Below are positions 1 to 12,021 of a DNA stretch of 64,000 bases, in pieces. The stretch comes from Wyeomyia smithii. Taxonomy: Eukaryota > Arthropoda > Insecta > Diptera > Culicidae. Positions within the stretch are counted from its first letter, which is position 1. Every line of letters begins with the position of its first letter. Position numbers and translations under genes: made by a program. Under the pieces are notes generated by a model. The model had not been told where the DNA came from, did not search any database, and was given only the letters and a program-made list of their open reading frames with translations. The stretch lies in assembly GCF_029784165.1 (NCBI RefSeq), contig NC_073695.1, positions 99,057,485 through 99,121,484 on the forward strand. The letters run 5' to 3'.

Positions 1-310
1 CATGGCACAGTAACGTCACAAAAATACATCTTTTACTCAAACGCATCTGTGTCTAAATTTGCACGGTTATGTGGAAGAAAGTTCTTACGTTCATAAACCA
101 CAAATTCAGCCCCCTTGCCTACGCTTATGAGATAGAGCAAAACTAATATTTAAGGATAACTCCCCGTACTCGAAAACCCCTATGTACAAATTTTCACGAT
201 AATCGGTTCAGTAGTTTTGGAGTCTATAGGGAACAGACAGACAGACATTCGCATTTATAGATATAGAAGACTAGCTGATACCCGGCCCGCGTTGCTGCGC
301 CATTAAGTTT
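1..310. repeat. LINE-tail-like repeat remnant
   Basis: The segment ends in a run of ACAGACAG units followed by ATTCGCATTTATAGATATAG. The same terminus recurs near 4010-4045 and 4585-4622. Just after it, at about 270-300, comes a CTAGCTGATACCCGGCCCGC motif of the kind found at the ends of non-LTR retroelements in insects. No open frame of interest is present. The short open frame on the minus strand at 365-571 has no recognisable content. Confidence 0.5.
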
Positions 311-824
311 ACGACGACAACCGCATATCTTTCAAATGCACATAATTTCCAACAAATATTAACATTACCATGTTATATCTATAAGGCTGTATGTATTCTG
401 TCCAAAAATATGTATTTCTGAATCATGTTTCTCCAATGTTCTTATTTCTATCAAAACTCTAACGAATACATTCGGGAAAATAGCAATAGTCAAAAATGTT
501 AGAAACATGACGTTACTAAGTTTATTATTTTGGCTAGGAATAGCTGAAGTATTTTTTTTTTGTTCATACAAATTAGCTGAGGTATTCTCCTAAACTTCAG
601 CCAAACGTAAACGTAAGCAAATAGAAATTTGTTATTTCGGTTCAAAATAATTTGAAAAGTGTATGTGTTTTACAAATGAAAAAGGTATTCATACATGTTG
701 TTAACTACCAAAACATCATGCTATTTGTTACATTGCTCGCATTATTGCATTCGAGCATGATCGCTAAGAATAAGCTCAAAGTAAAATTCTCACTCCAAAA
801 ACTAATAAAATAACTCTCTAAAAA

Positions 825-2580
825 TTGTGTAGTGTCCCTGAAAAAATTAAAAAATACCTCTGGAGTCGATTTCCGGCCTCTGGATATCTTCCTGGTTTTG
901 GAAATATTTATATTAGGTGGTATTTGACCATACCTGGCTGTTCCTTAAATACTGGGAGTTGCTACCTTGGATTTGAGGAATGGGACCGATTTCTGGACTC
1001 TGAACATTGTTTTGATTCCGGAAATAACCAAATTGGCTGATTTTTTGGAAATATCATTTTGAGCGTATTGTAGAATGATATCAAATATCAAAAAAATGAA
1101 ATATTTCCATTAAATTATACTATCAACTTTGATAGTAGAATTGAATGGAAATTTTTCATTCTCTCGTTATTTCATATTGACTGGTACTTCGCCATTTTGG
1201 TTGCATTCCTTCAACCGGAAATCACAATCTTGGATTTCAAAATGGTGTTTGGATTTGGTTTATGGTCTCCGGTTATCATCTCGATTCTGGAATGACCATT
1301 TTCGGCTGATTTCCAGCAATCTGAAGTTGCCACTTAGAATTCGGCGTTTTCCACAAATTCTTTGAATTATAGTCGATAAGATTACGATGGAATATCTTGT
1401 ATCAATATACAATGGACTATCTTGTATCAATATAACTTTCACCAATCATTTTTGGTTGTTTTCCAGAAAGTGGAAATCATCATTTTGGATTTGGCGTCTG
1501 GGGTCGATTTCCGACCTCTGGGTATCATTTGAGTTTCAAAAACAACCATATTGGGTGGTTTTCGCTCATTTTCGGAAAGCGGATATCGCCATTTTGGATT
1601 TTAAAATGATGCCTGGATCTGATTTCTGATCTCTGGGTATCATAACGATTCCGGAATGATCATTTTTGGCTGTTTACCAACAACTCGACATTGCAATTTC
1701 AACAACTCGATGTTGCAATTTAAGTTGCCACTTCGGAATGAAAATGTCGTCAGGGGTAATTTTTTGGCCTATGTGCATCGTTTCGATTACAAAAATTTAG
1801 GTAGTATTTGGTTACATCTGTAAACCGGAAGTCACCATCTTGGTTTTCAAAACAGCGTCTTGAGTTGATTCCAGGTCTCTTGGCATCATTTCGATTGCAG
1901 ATATACCCATATTTGGTGCTGTTCGGTCATTATTGGTTGTTTTTCGGAAACCGGAAGGCGTCTGTGTATGGTCTTTGCAGTCGATTTTCGGCTGCTGGCT
2001 ATTATTTTGATTCCAAAAATACCGGATGTCGCCATTGTGTTTCTAAATAGCGTCTGGATTTGATTTCCGGTCTCCGGGCATCATCTTGGTTCTCGAATAA
2101 CTATATTGGCTGTTTTCAAGCAACCCACAATATTCCCACTTCGAATTTCAAAATGGCATCTGGGGACGATTTTTGGCCTATGTACATCATCTCGATTACA
2201 AAAATGCCCATATTGGGTGATATTTGGTCATTTTCGGAAACCGGAAGTCGCCATTATGGATTTCAAAATGCTATCTAGAGTTGATCTCAGGTCTCTGGGC
2301 ATTATCTCGATTCCAAAAATACCCATAATAGGTGATATTTGGTCATATTGGGCCAGTTTTCTGGAAACCGGAGATCGTCATCCTGGATTTCAAATGGAGT
2401 CGATTTTCGGCCTCTGAATATCATTTTGGTTCCAAAAATAACCATAATGGATGATATTTGATTATTTTCTGGAACCGGAAGTCGCCGTATTGGTGCTATT
2501 CTGGTTTAAGAAATATTTAACCGGAGAACATCATCTTGACATCTTAGGTTGATTTCCGGTCTCTAGATATAACCTCGGAT
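825..2580. repeat. Diverged tandem array, unit about 115-130 bp
   Basis: Recurrent phrases (GGAAACCGGAAGTCGCCATT, TTTCAAAATGG, a GATTTCCGG-CTCTGGG-ATCAT segment, and CCATATTGGGTG) appear in the same order a dozen or so times, with substitutions and indels. The apparent open frames across the array are translations of the repeat, not genes. A related array in the opposite orientation lies at 60480-61090. Confidence 0.8.
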
Positions 2581-2589
2581 TCAGAAAAA

Positions 2590-2935
2590 AAAACAGGGGC
2601 AAAAAAGAGCATTTCCCGTGCCCTGCACAGAATTAAACCATCACAAATCGACTTGTTGACCTATTCTACATAAAAAATCTATATTCCAGGTTGTTGGCAC
2701 CAATAATTCGCCGCTAGACTGGCAGCCTGAAATATAGTATTTCTCATGTAAAATTGGTCAACAAATCGATTGGTGATGGTATTATTTTGTGCAGGGGAAA
2801 TAACCGGTTTTGCCTTTTTTCGCCCTATATTTGCGTATTTTTGGAAATATAGACCTTTTCCCGTGCCCTGCACAGAATGATAATATCACCAATCGATTAA
2901 TTGGTCAATTTTACAGAAATGGCTATATTTTAGGC
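2590..2935. repeat. Two copies of a palindrome-prone repeat
   Basis: The phrase TTCCCGTGCCCTGCACAGAA occurs near 2608 and again near 2853. Between them is a related inverted stretch (GATTGGTGATGGTATTATTTT against the ATCACCAATCGATTAATTGG side). It looks like a degraded foldback or MITE-type repeat. No gene is visible. Confidence 0.5.
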
Positions 2936-2999
2936 CAGCCCAGCGGCTTGTAATAAGTGGGTATTTTGGTTCATTTTTTTCCAGTGTTCAATGTTATGA

Positions 3000-4623
3000 T
3001 AACACTTTTGAGCCTTAAAAACTCTCACAATTAAATTAAAATAATGATAGGAATAAATTGGAATGATGATAGGAATAATGATTTAGCTGCGCCACTAAGA
3101 TACAAAAAATCAATATCACAGCATTTACCCTTTATTTGAGAACTCAAGTATACAGAATGATACGATGATCGTGTTTGATTTAGGACTATACAAATAACAA
3201 ATTCGCTATTGCTACCCTCCTCCCTGACCACGCTGATGAGAAAATAAAATTAGAATTAATTGAAACAAATACGCTGCTATATGACTTATGTGTACCGAAT
3301 TATATGATATTCGATGAGGCGGTATCAAATTTAATAAAGATTGACAACATTTATCCACTTCCTTCCCCTCCTAAATGACAGAGTAATGTAAATACCACGC
3401 ATCATACTCAGAAACGCCTGTATATAAATTTTCATGATAAATTTCTCAATATTTCGCATATAGTGCAGTTCGAAATTCCCCTCCCCTCTTGACTACGCCA
3501 CTGAGAACAAACAGAAAAGTCTATGTCATAGATACTTTCTTGAGAATTCATTTATACATATTGACACGGTAATCAAGTAAGGTTTTGAAAAGTTTACCCC
3601 CCGCCTGCTTGTTACGCTTATGAAATACATTAAATTTAAAGCCGTTGAAATATACCACCCACTATAGCTTCCAAACACCGAATTTAATGATGATCGGCTC
3701 AGTGGTTTTAAAATCGTTAAACGGTGATGTCATCACCCCTCCCCCCTTACTACGCGAATTAAATACAGAAATCTCTCAAATGACACAGCAACACCACAGA
3801 AATACGCTTCATACCAAAAAATCTCTGTGTTTTAAGTTGCACGGTTATTGTAGGAAACGTTTGCATGTTTACAGAGTACAAATTGACTCCTCCTTGCCTG
3901 CGCTAATGAGATAGAGCGAAACTAATATTTTAAAGTTACTCCCTGTACTCGAAAACCCTTATGTACAAATTTTCACGGTAATCGGTTCAGTAGTTTTTGA
4001 GTCTATGGGGAACAGACAGACATTCGCATTTATAGATATAGATACACCCTCCTCCTTACTACGCCACTGAGATACAGGAAAATCAATGTTATAGAAACAT
4101 ACTTCACTTATACAAATTGGAACGGTGATCAATTTATGTGTTTAGGTGTTTTCAAATAACAAATATTAGCTCCCCCTCCCTTGCCACGCTTATGGAATGA
4201 GTAAAGTTCAAATTCATGAAATATATCAGCTAATGTAGATTCTACATACCGAATTTAATACTGATGGGTTCAGCAGTTTCAAAATCATCAAAGGTTGACA
4301 TGTTAACCCCCTCCGCCCTCTCATCCTTACAACGCCTCTGAGAAACAAAAAAGTCGTCGGACAGTAACGACGCAAGAATATATCTTAGACTCAAAAACAT
4401 CTGTGTATATGTTTGCACGGTTATCGTAGAGGTTTTCTCGTTCATGAAACACAAATTCACCCCCCCTTTGCCTACGCTTATGAGATAGAACAAAACTAAT
4501 ATTTTAGGATTACTCCCCGTGCTCGCAAACCCCTATGAACAAATTTTCACGGTAATCGGTCCAGTAGTTTTTGAGTCTATAGGGAACAGACAGACAGACA
4601 GACATTCGCATTTATAGATATAG
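3000..4623. repeat. Tandem-like array of LINE-tail-type units
   Basis: Units of a few hundred bases share a phrase of the type CCTCC-TTACTACGCCACTGAGATACA, then text of the type TTCACGGTAATCGGTTCAGTAGTTTTTGAGTCTATAGGG, and end in ACAGACAGACATTCGC plus TTTATAGATATAG. At least three recognisable unit ends occur (about 4045, 4622 and the one at 270). Short open frames here are unconvincing. Confidence 0.65.
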
Positions 4624-5351
4624 GAGATGTTGTTGGCTGGGTTCACACTCAGCCGCTCGTTCATCTCTCTCAAAGGTTCCCTGTTGTTTTTATTTTCAAA
4701 TTCTTCAGTGGGTTCTTCAGTAGATGCATGTTTGTTCACTGCAAGGTCCTTTACTTCCTCTGGTCGAATTGTCTCGTGCGATACCTATTACAGGATGGCA
4801 AAAAATTCTTCTAAACTTACTCCCTGATTTTCCCTGAAATATGACACTAATTTCCCTGGTATTTTTCAGCATTAAGCAAATTCTCTGACATTCCATGATT
4901 TTCCAGGTTTTTGTTATCCTACCATCATTTCCACTATGGTCACATTTGTGGCCATGATCGATTTGTGCTATGTGAGGTACAGTGCTTTGTCTGACTTAAA
5001 ATCTTTTAAACATGGTCGTGTTATCTAGTGCTTCATTCTAACGTTATCAAACAGACTACATAGGGTAGTAAACCTATTTAACGCAGCCTCTGGAGCCGCC
5101 GGTGCATTGAGGAGAAATACTCTATATCTGTAAGGTGAAATATAAACATGAGTATATCAATTTGTTTACTATTTTTCTCTCTGACAGCACTTGTTTTTAT
5201 TTTTCAGATTGTAAAACTGATTAGAAACACTATCCCAATCACTAGTTGAGCTAGTGAAGTTGCACAAGGAACCGCGTTTATGACTACTTGGGATTAGTTT
5301 GCCATCTCCAGTGTACAACAATTCAGTAACTGCCGTTTTGTTTGGATCCAT
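4624..5351 (-). CDS. Candidate three-exon gene or gene fragment, unknown product
   Basis: On the minus strand an ATG at 5351 opens a 60-codon frame (MDPNKTAVTELLYTGDGKLI...) ending at 5169. Downstream a good acceptor (polypyrimidine then CTTACAG) precedes 5127. It is followed by an open stretch to 5025 that begins YRVFLLNAPAAPEAALNR if entered in that phase. A second acceptor (CTGTAATAG) precedes 4784, followed by an open, charged stretch (VSHETIRPEEVKDLAVNK..., then TEEPTEEFENKNNREP...) that runs into the repeat boundary at about 4624. Composition and codon look are coding-like. The donors are weak or not found (only GTGCTG after the first exon), and no family is recognised. It may be a 5' gene portion truncated by repeats, or captured exons in a transposon. 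Confidence 0.25.
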
Positions 5352-5788
5352 AACGGCACCGGCCACATCCTTACGATCGTTAAAGTATGCTTACGTCGCG
5401 CGTGAAAAAGCAACTGCCACTCATAGCATCCAACTATTCGTCTATTACCAATCCCGAGTACCTTCGAGGAAGCAAGCGCACTTCTACCGACGCGGTTCTT
5501 TGAAAGCTACACATCGCGTTTTCATAAACATGATATTTATCGATGGAAATCTTCGGCGTTAAACCGAAGCATTGTGCACTACCGCTCTGACACTCATTTC
5601 ACATGACATTTCACGCCGATTTTTAATAGTAATGAGGCTCTTGCTAGTAAAAACTTTAAATGCATCCTTTTTTGATATATTTTTAGCTTGAGTTTGAAAA
5701 TTTTCAGCTTTTTTATGAATATACGCTGATTTGTGATTCTCCAGCAGCAAACAGAAATTAATTGAAAAGTACCACAATACCACAATTC
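5352..5788. other. Apparently single-copy DNA upstream of the 5351 ATG
   Basis: This stretch has no similarity to other parts of the window that I could see. It could be 5' untranslated or promoter sequence for the minus-strand candidate at 4624-5351. No TATA box or clear initiator is evident. Confidence 0.3.
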
Positions 5789-5789
5789 A

Positions 5790-7160
5790 TTCTTTCTGCC
5801 TTTCTCCTAGAAAGGTATAGCAATCACTGGAAAAACCAAAGGTATAAAAGTGCTCCAAAGGGTCGAATCTCGTATATCAATCGACTTAGTTTGACGAGCT
5901 GAGCATTTTCTGTATGTGTGTGTGTATGTGTGTATGTGTGTGTGTATGTAACGCTCTCCCAATCTCACTCGATTTCCTCAGAGATGGCTGGACCGATCTT
6001 CATGAAATTAATTGCAAATGAGAGGTCTAGTTGCCCCATAAGACCCTATGAATTTCATTGCAATCGGATTTTTAGTTTAGAGGTTATGTTTAAAAATGTA
6101 AAAATCACGAAACATCATTATCTCAGAAACTACACAACCGATTTTAACAAAATAAGTTTTAAATGAACGAGCTACTTAAAAAACCCTTAACTTTTGAGTT
6201 TCATGAAGATTGAACGTGTGGTTCAAAAGTTATCTAAAAAAACGTGTTCTGGAGAGTGTTTAATCTCACTCATGTTTCTCAGAGATGGCTGAACCGATTT
6301 CCACAAAATCAGTGTCATTTGGAAGGTCTTGTTGCCTCATTAGACCCTATTGATTTTTTTTTGCAATCGGACTATTACTTTGCCTGTTATGTTTAAAAAT
6401 GTGAAATCCAGCTATGAAAAGAAACATATTCCGAAGACTACTTAAACTCACTCACTTTTCTCAGGGATGGCTGAACCGATTTCAGTGTCAAATGAAAGGT
6501 CTAGCTGCCTCATAACACCCTATTGAATTTCAATGCAATCGGTCTGTTACTTTGTCTGCAATGTATCAAAATATGAAAATCACAAAACTTCATTATCTCA
6601 GTAAGTACACAACCGATTTGAACAATATTGGTATCAAATGAACAGGCTAGTTAAAGGTTAATTGATGAATTTTATAGTGATTAAACACGTGGTTCAAAAA
6701 ATGTGAAAAGAAACATGTTCCGGTAACTTTTCAAATTCACTCGTTTTCCCAAAAATTGCTGGACTAAATTCAACAATCTTAACTTCGTCTGTAATGTACC
6801 GAATTGTGAAAATCACGAAACTTCACTATCTCAGAAAGTACACAACCGTTTTGATCAATAGCATTATCAGATGAACGGGCTGGATAAGGGTTAACTGATG
6901 AATTATGATCAAACACGTGGTTTCAAAGTTTGGCTGCCCTATACGTTCCCATTTCATTTGATTATAATCGAACTTAAGCAACCGTTATGTATTAAATTGT
7001 TAATAAAACAACGAAATTCTATTATCTCAAAGATTACACGACTTATTTGAACATAACTAGTGTCATACGAACGAGTAATCTCTCAAACTTACAAATAACA
7101 AACTTCATAACAATTTGATATGTGGTTCAAAAGTTATGGAAAGAAAAGAAATTCAAAGGC
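5790..7160. repeat. Diverged repeat units with a GT microsatellite
   Basis: A simple TGTGTATG-type microsatellite lies at about 5911-5950. After it, several diverged units share CTCAGAGATGGCTGAACCGA, then AAGGTCTAGTTGCC and CATAA-ACCCTATTGA, then a TTTCAATGCAATCGG phrase and ATCTCAGAAAGTACACAACCG. Unit starts are near 5980, 6280 and 6465, with decayed ones beyond. The DNA appears non-coding. Confidence 0.7.
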
Positions 7161-7190
7161 TATTTAAAACTAAACCTGCTTTGATCAATA

Positions 7191-8528
7191 GGGGTACTGG
7201 GGGTTAGCCCGGCCCCCTAAGGGAAATGATTCTTCAGTAGCACTTGATGGCGAATATTGTTATATTTCTTTCACAAAATCATTGCCCATATTGTTTTCTA
7301 CAAGATATGAAGGTTTTCAGTACTTGAAAACTGTTATTTTACAAGGAATAGTGAAGTTTTGAAACTAAGGTAAAAACGACGTTTAGCAATCAGTGCGGGT
7401 GAAAGCGGCACCCCTTGGGGGTAACATCGGCACCTAAGTTTGTTCATGAATTTACTCGAATTAACTGAACCAATTGGAATTCGGAAAACACCGAATGAGA
7501 AATCTTACATTTCTGTATGTTACTGTTGAATTTGGTTGTTGTCGGTTAGCTGGTTCTGGGGAGATTGCCGGAACAAGTTCCGGTGAACATTATGTATAAT
7601 CAATTAAAGAATTTGATACTCGGCAAGCCTATCATGTGGCACTTCAAATCATATTATTAACTAGTTTCATCGAAGCCAGGATCACATTGAGCACACCGGA
7701 GCATATTTCAAATATCTCGCTAAACATGTGAAAAGGGCCCATGTGCCATATGTAAACAAGCCACAATTTCACGTTTTTCAATGAATACAAGCTTATTCTA
7801 CTCGTACAAATAAGATTTTTTGATAAAGAGTGAATTCTTTTATCAATAAATCTTTTTGGTAAGAGCAGATTTCGCTTGTATTGATCAAAAAACGAGAAAA
7901 TTTGGCTTGTTTACATATGGCACATGGGCCCTTTTCACATGTTTGGCGAGATATGCTTTTCAACCTCTAATAACCCTTGTAATCATTCAAAAATCACAGA
8001 GGAGCTTGAGTGCATGGTTCTAAGTCAATTAAATAATTTATTTATCAGCAAGACATCGGTTATAGATGAGAAATATGTGTCAGTAACATCAAACTAGCCT
8101 CAGACCATGTCGGGCTTACCTCACTCACTGGGTGACGCTGTTACCCCGACAGCACACATTTGTTTAAAAAGATTATTTCTACAAATTTATGGCTTCAATT
8201 TACTTCAGATCGAATTCCTGTGATTGCTAACAATACAGGCAATAAATTGTAGAGCAACGAAAAATTATTTTAGTCTTTCCAAATGAATAAAAGCTTACGT
8301 TCCACTCACGAAAAATTACATCCGTTTAAGCATTTGCTGCAGTAGCGTATGTTTTGTCTATTATTTTGACCTTTGACGTTTCATGGTGGCTTCGATGTGT
8401 CTTAAAATGTCTAAAATATTAAATACCAACACTTCACCACATATTCCAAAACACAGTTAGTTAGCGTTTTCTAGTAAAATCTTAGGGTGCAGTCTTACCC
8501 TCAGTGCCGGGCTTACCCCCAGTACCCC
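7191..8528. mobile_element. Non-autonomous DNA transposon, 23-bp TIRs, TA target site
   Basis: The left end GGGGTACTGGGGGTTAGCCC (7191-7213 in full) is matched by its reverse complement at 8506-8528 with one mismatch. TA lies immediately outside both ends (7189-7190 and 8529-8530). That is typical of Tc1/mariner/pogo-type insertions. Subterminal G/C-rich phrases of similar style occur inside (about 7400-7430 and 8105-8150). There is no transposase frame. The general style, TA plus G-runs, resembles the elements at 25380-27833 and 37625-38533. Confidence 0.85.
7712..7954. repeat. Long hairpin inside the 7191-8528 element
   Basis: The first 53 bases of the left arm (from ATATCTCGC at 7712) match the reverse complement of the right arm (ending GCGAGATAT at 7954) with about one mismatch. 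The match then decays over another 50 bases toward a loop near 7830. It probably is a foldback MITE nested in the larger element, or its internal inverted repeat. I could not define a target duplication. Confidence 0.8.
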
Positions 8529-8530
8529 TA

Positions 8531-8975
8531 TATGTGGCCTCAATATAATTTAAATGTGGTATCGTACCATTTGAATGTTCCCGGTATCGCTCGTAATTGA
8601 ATTGTTCGAAATTAAGAGTCATTTCTTTTATTTCGCTATTGCTTGAACATTTACATTACGTCAAATTTCATTTTTTATACTTAAATTACAACATCAATAT
8701 TTTAGAACCCAAAAAGTGAACACACATTTATTGGATTGAAGCGTTCATGTAAATCTAGTTTTACAAATAATAAGTTCGAATGAGAAAGGCTGGGTCTGAC
8801 CGCTAGGTGGATTAATTTAGTTTTTTCTGTATAAATGAAATTTGGAAAACTTTCAACTTTAACTTTTAAGTAAAAATTTATTTTCCATTTCTCCATCCAG
8901 GCCTTCATACCAAAAGTTTTGAAATAATTTTCAAATTTTCGAGGAAAATGAATTTGGAGAGAAAATTCAACTTTT
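8531..8975. other. No feature recognised
   Basis: AT-rich DNA between two repeat structures. One short minus-strand open frame (8702-8908) has no recognisable content. Confidence 0.3.
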
Positions 8976-8982
8976 TTTATTT

Positions 8983-10265
8983 AATGCAAACAAGCAAACG
9001 ATAAAAAGTGTGTAAAAAAGTTTGTGTGCGCAAAAATATACCCCCCGAATTACACCCCTCGTCATGCAGAATGGCGAAATAAAGTGTGATGGATTACTGG
9101 ATTGCTGGTCACTGCGGAATAGAGCGCAATGAAGTTGCAGATGAACTCGCCAGATTTGGTTCCCAATCAACCTCCATTGGTTCAAAACCGTTTCGTGGTA
9201 TCTCAGACTGTGTCCTGAAGGCTGAGCTAAAGAAATGGGAACAACGAGAGAGCTAATTGGAAGGCAGTGAAATCCCTTAACCAATCAAAAAGATTCATAA
9301 CACCAAACACAAAAATTGTCCGAAAGTTGCTGAGTCTCAATAAGAACGATCTCAGCATATTTACATATTAGGCCAGTGAATGAGTGTCCGAGCAAACATC
9401 ATCTTCAGAAAATTAGTTTCACCCAAGATGATATTTGTCGCTTCTGCAACTCAAAAAGCGAATCCTCGGAACATTTGCTCTGCAATAGACCTTTCCAGTT
9501 GTGCATGTATTGGTGCACTTTACACCGTGTAAGTCGAGTGGGAAATGAGGCCAACTAAGTGCTGTCAAAATGCCTGCCAATACTGCGCATTTTTTTTTCT
9601 TTCGCTGACTTTAATGTTTTTTTTTGTAAGATTTGGACCACTGCGACCATTGTTTTGGTAAAGTTGACTTTAAAGTTAATTTATTCCTTCGCGGGTTGCA
9701 AGATTTGTTTACGGATAGTATCTTACTTACAAATTAAATACTTGATTTCCCGTACCGAGGAACTCAAAAAAGACTTTTCTTAACCCCGGTAGAGTTAGGC
9801 AAGAGTCATTTATGCGGCAACCAACCCGAATTTAGTGTGCGTGACTGAACTGTAAGAGAGTTCTGTTGCGGAGCACTAATTAGACGCAGAATACAGTACT
9901 TCAATAAGAGCTTCCTAGAACCCAAGGAAATCTAGTCTGCGCCGCCAGTCAGGGTAACTAGTTTCATAAAACAAGTTATTCCCGATTGGCACCTATCTCG
10001 CTATAGCTCGCCGTCTATCACTTCCTCAATTACTGGTAGACAAGCATGAACAGTAAACCGGGGCGTACCACAATAGTTCAAATAAACGGATGCAGTGGTC
10101 CAAAAAACCCCCCAACAGGAAAAAAGTGAAAAGTGCATACACTGATAAACATACAGGTTGTTTAGCGACATCACACTTTACTTTACCATTTAGCATGACG
10201 AAAGGTTTAGTTCGGAGAATATTTCGTGCACAATTTTACACACTTTTTTTCAAACTGTTTGTTCG
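8983..10265. repeat. Diverged inverted repeat flanking LINE debris
   Basis: About 100 bases at 8983-9088 (including AAAAAGTGTGTAAAA, TCGTCATGC and AAGTGTGATG) match, inverted, the segment at about 10163-10265. The arms are clearly diverged. Between them lie an RNase H fragment (9089-9558) and a further 0.5 kb that looks like LINE 3' sequence. This may be a foldback structure or two opposing copies of the same repeat end. Confidence 0.55.
9089..9558 (+). pseudogene. RNase H domain and tail fragment of a non-LTR retrotransposon
   Basis: The frame from 9089 reads DYWIAGHCGIERNEVADELA, the C-terminal RNase H signature (W-x-x-GH-x-G-x-x-x-N-x-x-AD) seen in I/R1/LOA-type LINEs. A stop follows after the KAELKKWE segment. 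After frame changes, the stretch at 9376-9558 carries ECPSKHHLQK and CRFCNSKSESSEHLLC, the Cys-His tail that normally follows RNase H in such elements. The endonuclease and reverse transcriptase are absent. It is a broken fragment in the plus orientation. Confidence 0.75.
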
Positions 10266-10690
10266 TCGCCTGTTAGTCTGTTCTCTGTGTGTATGGTTCA
10301 ATGTTTATTTTCTAACTTTCTCAACATGATCTTGAATGAATTCACGAAGTAAATTATTATGAACTCGCGAAGTAAATTATCGTAAGCTTGTTGATTTAGA
10401 ATATTTTATTGTCATTTAACCCTTTCCCGCTCATGGTGACTCTAGAGCACCAAGAATTATAATCATCATATCTTGACATAAAATAGTTTGTTGTGCTTAC
10501 GATTGTTCCAAAAACTTGTATATGCTGTCTCAGAGCATCACTGGGCGTTTTCTTCAAAATACTACAGTTAACAGTAATGTTAGTTAGTCTACAAAGTGTT
10601 CAGCTTGAAGTTTCTCGTGAAGCTATAAATTTTAATGATAAACCTTGTGAGCAGGAGAGGGTTAATATCATCGGAATATAATTATTTTTA
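10266..10690. other. Intergenic, no gene recognised
   Basis: A repeat-like phrase (ACCCTTTCCCGCTCATGG and following, near 10419) resembles mosquito-type dispersed repeats. I see no coding content. The open frames here are short and featureless. Confidence 0.3.
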
Positions 10691-10691
10691 T

Positions 10692-10819
10692 TGTTATATA
10701 CAAGTGAATAAGTCTTGGTTGAACGAATGAACAAATACGAATGAGCTATATTTTTTTCTAAACTACTGACATTAATAATACTTAGCATACTATGGCCATT
10801 TCTGTTTTCTACTCTAACA
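10692..10819 (-). repeat. LTR of the deleted copia element (3' LTR)
   Basis: On the plus strand it starts TGTTATATACAAGTGAATAA and ends CTCTAACA, with the usual TG...CA ends. It is about 93% identical to the copy at 12022-12149. Since the coding debris is on the minus strand, this is the downstream LTR. Confidence 0.85.
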
Positions 10820-10825
10820 CTCCTC

Positions 10826-11991
10826 CTAAACGGTAATGGTTAACCCAATTAGTTTTGCTAGTTTTTCCAGTCTAACGCGCTGCAATGGTTTCGTCATGAG
10901 GTCTGCTACCATATCTAGAAATTTCAACCATAAAGCTTCTTGTGCTGCTTCAGCAAGTGCGATAAATTCCACTTCTGCTGTTGATCCTTTTTTCACAATC
11001 TGCACCAGCGACAGAAGGTTTGTCGAAAGATGAGGGATGAATTGCACATCGTGTACTGGAATCTCAGCTCCATTTTTCTGACACTCTGGATGAAGAGTTG
11101 CCTTACCACAAGCTTCAATTTTCATCGTTTCCTTGTTTGCAGCAACAACAACTCCATTTTCGGTTCGTAGGTCCTCCAGCAGTTCCGGATCCCACGTCAT
11201 GTCTGGTCGCCCCCGAATCTAAATACCACTGGTTCTTCTCCTGGCTTCGAATTGTCGATAGTACCATGCAAAAGGCATCTGCCTTTTTGCTGACGGTTCC
11301 AGAACTCTCCGGACAGAGCTTTGCGATGTGACCGAACTTGCTGCATTTTCTACATTGCGGGCCTTTAGACTGTGCCGAGCTTTTGTTTTTGCTTCTTCCG
11401 TTACCATGGGCGAATTCCGGTTTGGCTTTGAACTTACCTCTAGCAACGAATGCTGTTTTTTCGCTTGGCAACAGCTCTTCCTGCAGCAGAATTGTTTTTA
11501 TAGAATCCCCCCATGACCATGGGTTGATATCGCTCATGAAGTCCAGCTAACAAAAGAACACCTACAAACCGTTCCGGGATCGTGAATCCAACTTCGTTTA
11601 ACTGGTGGCACGTCGATATCATCCTGTTCGCGTAGGCTTCCATAGTTCCGCCCGATTCTAGGTCAGTCCGAATCAGCTTGTAAAGCAGACCAACGTCCCG
11701 AGTCAGGCCACCTTCCTCGAACGCGTTGTTGAGCTTCGTCCAAACTTCCCGAGCTGTTTTTGCGTCACGTCCATGATAGAAATTTGCCGGTTCCAGGAAC
11801 AAGATAATCTTTCCTCTGGCCTTCTTGTCCTTGACAGGATTCACCGCTTCCAAACTTCCATCTTCATTTTTCTTAGGCTCGATGGCTTTCCAAAGATCTT
11901 CAACTTCGAGATAGGGTTGTACGGCGAATTTCCAAGTACTCCAATTTTCTCTGCCAACCAGTCTCTCGATTCCGGGATTCGAATTCGCCAT
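10826..11991 (-). pseudogene. copia gag-protease fused to RNase H terminus, frameshifted
   Basis: From an ATG at 11991 the frame begins MANSNPGIERLVGRENW and continues with a copia-type gag (GRENWSTWKFAVQPYLE, AREVWTKL, the CHQLNEVGF region). A frameshift near 11440-11540 leads to a zinc knuckle, CRKCSKFGHIAKLC, and then the aspartic protease site WYLDSGATRH. Another shift brings the segment with FIPHLSTNLLSL, normal downstream of that site. The sequence then jumps to EVEFIALAEAAQEALWLKFL of RNase H, and again to VADLMTKPLQ near the polyprotein end. Integrase and reverse transcriptase are deleted. Confidence 0.88.
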
Positions 11992-12021
11992 TTTCAACGT
12001 CGTACTGGACCGAGAACCTAT

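Noticed and set aside
2106..2417. 103-codon open frame in the left array
   Set aside because: It translates a tandem repeat, and its peptide repeats the unit in shifted frames.
5911..5950. CRISPR-like or regulatory repeat
   Set aside because: A simple GT-type microsatellite. The window is eukaryotic, and no spacer-repeat pattern exists.
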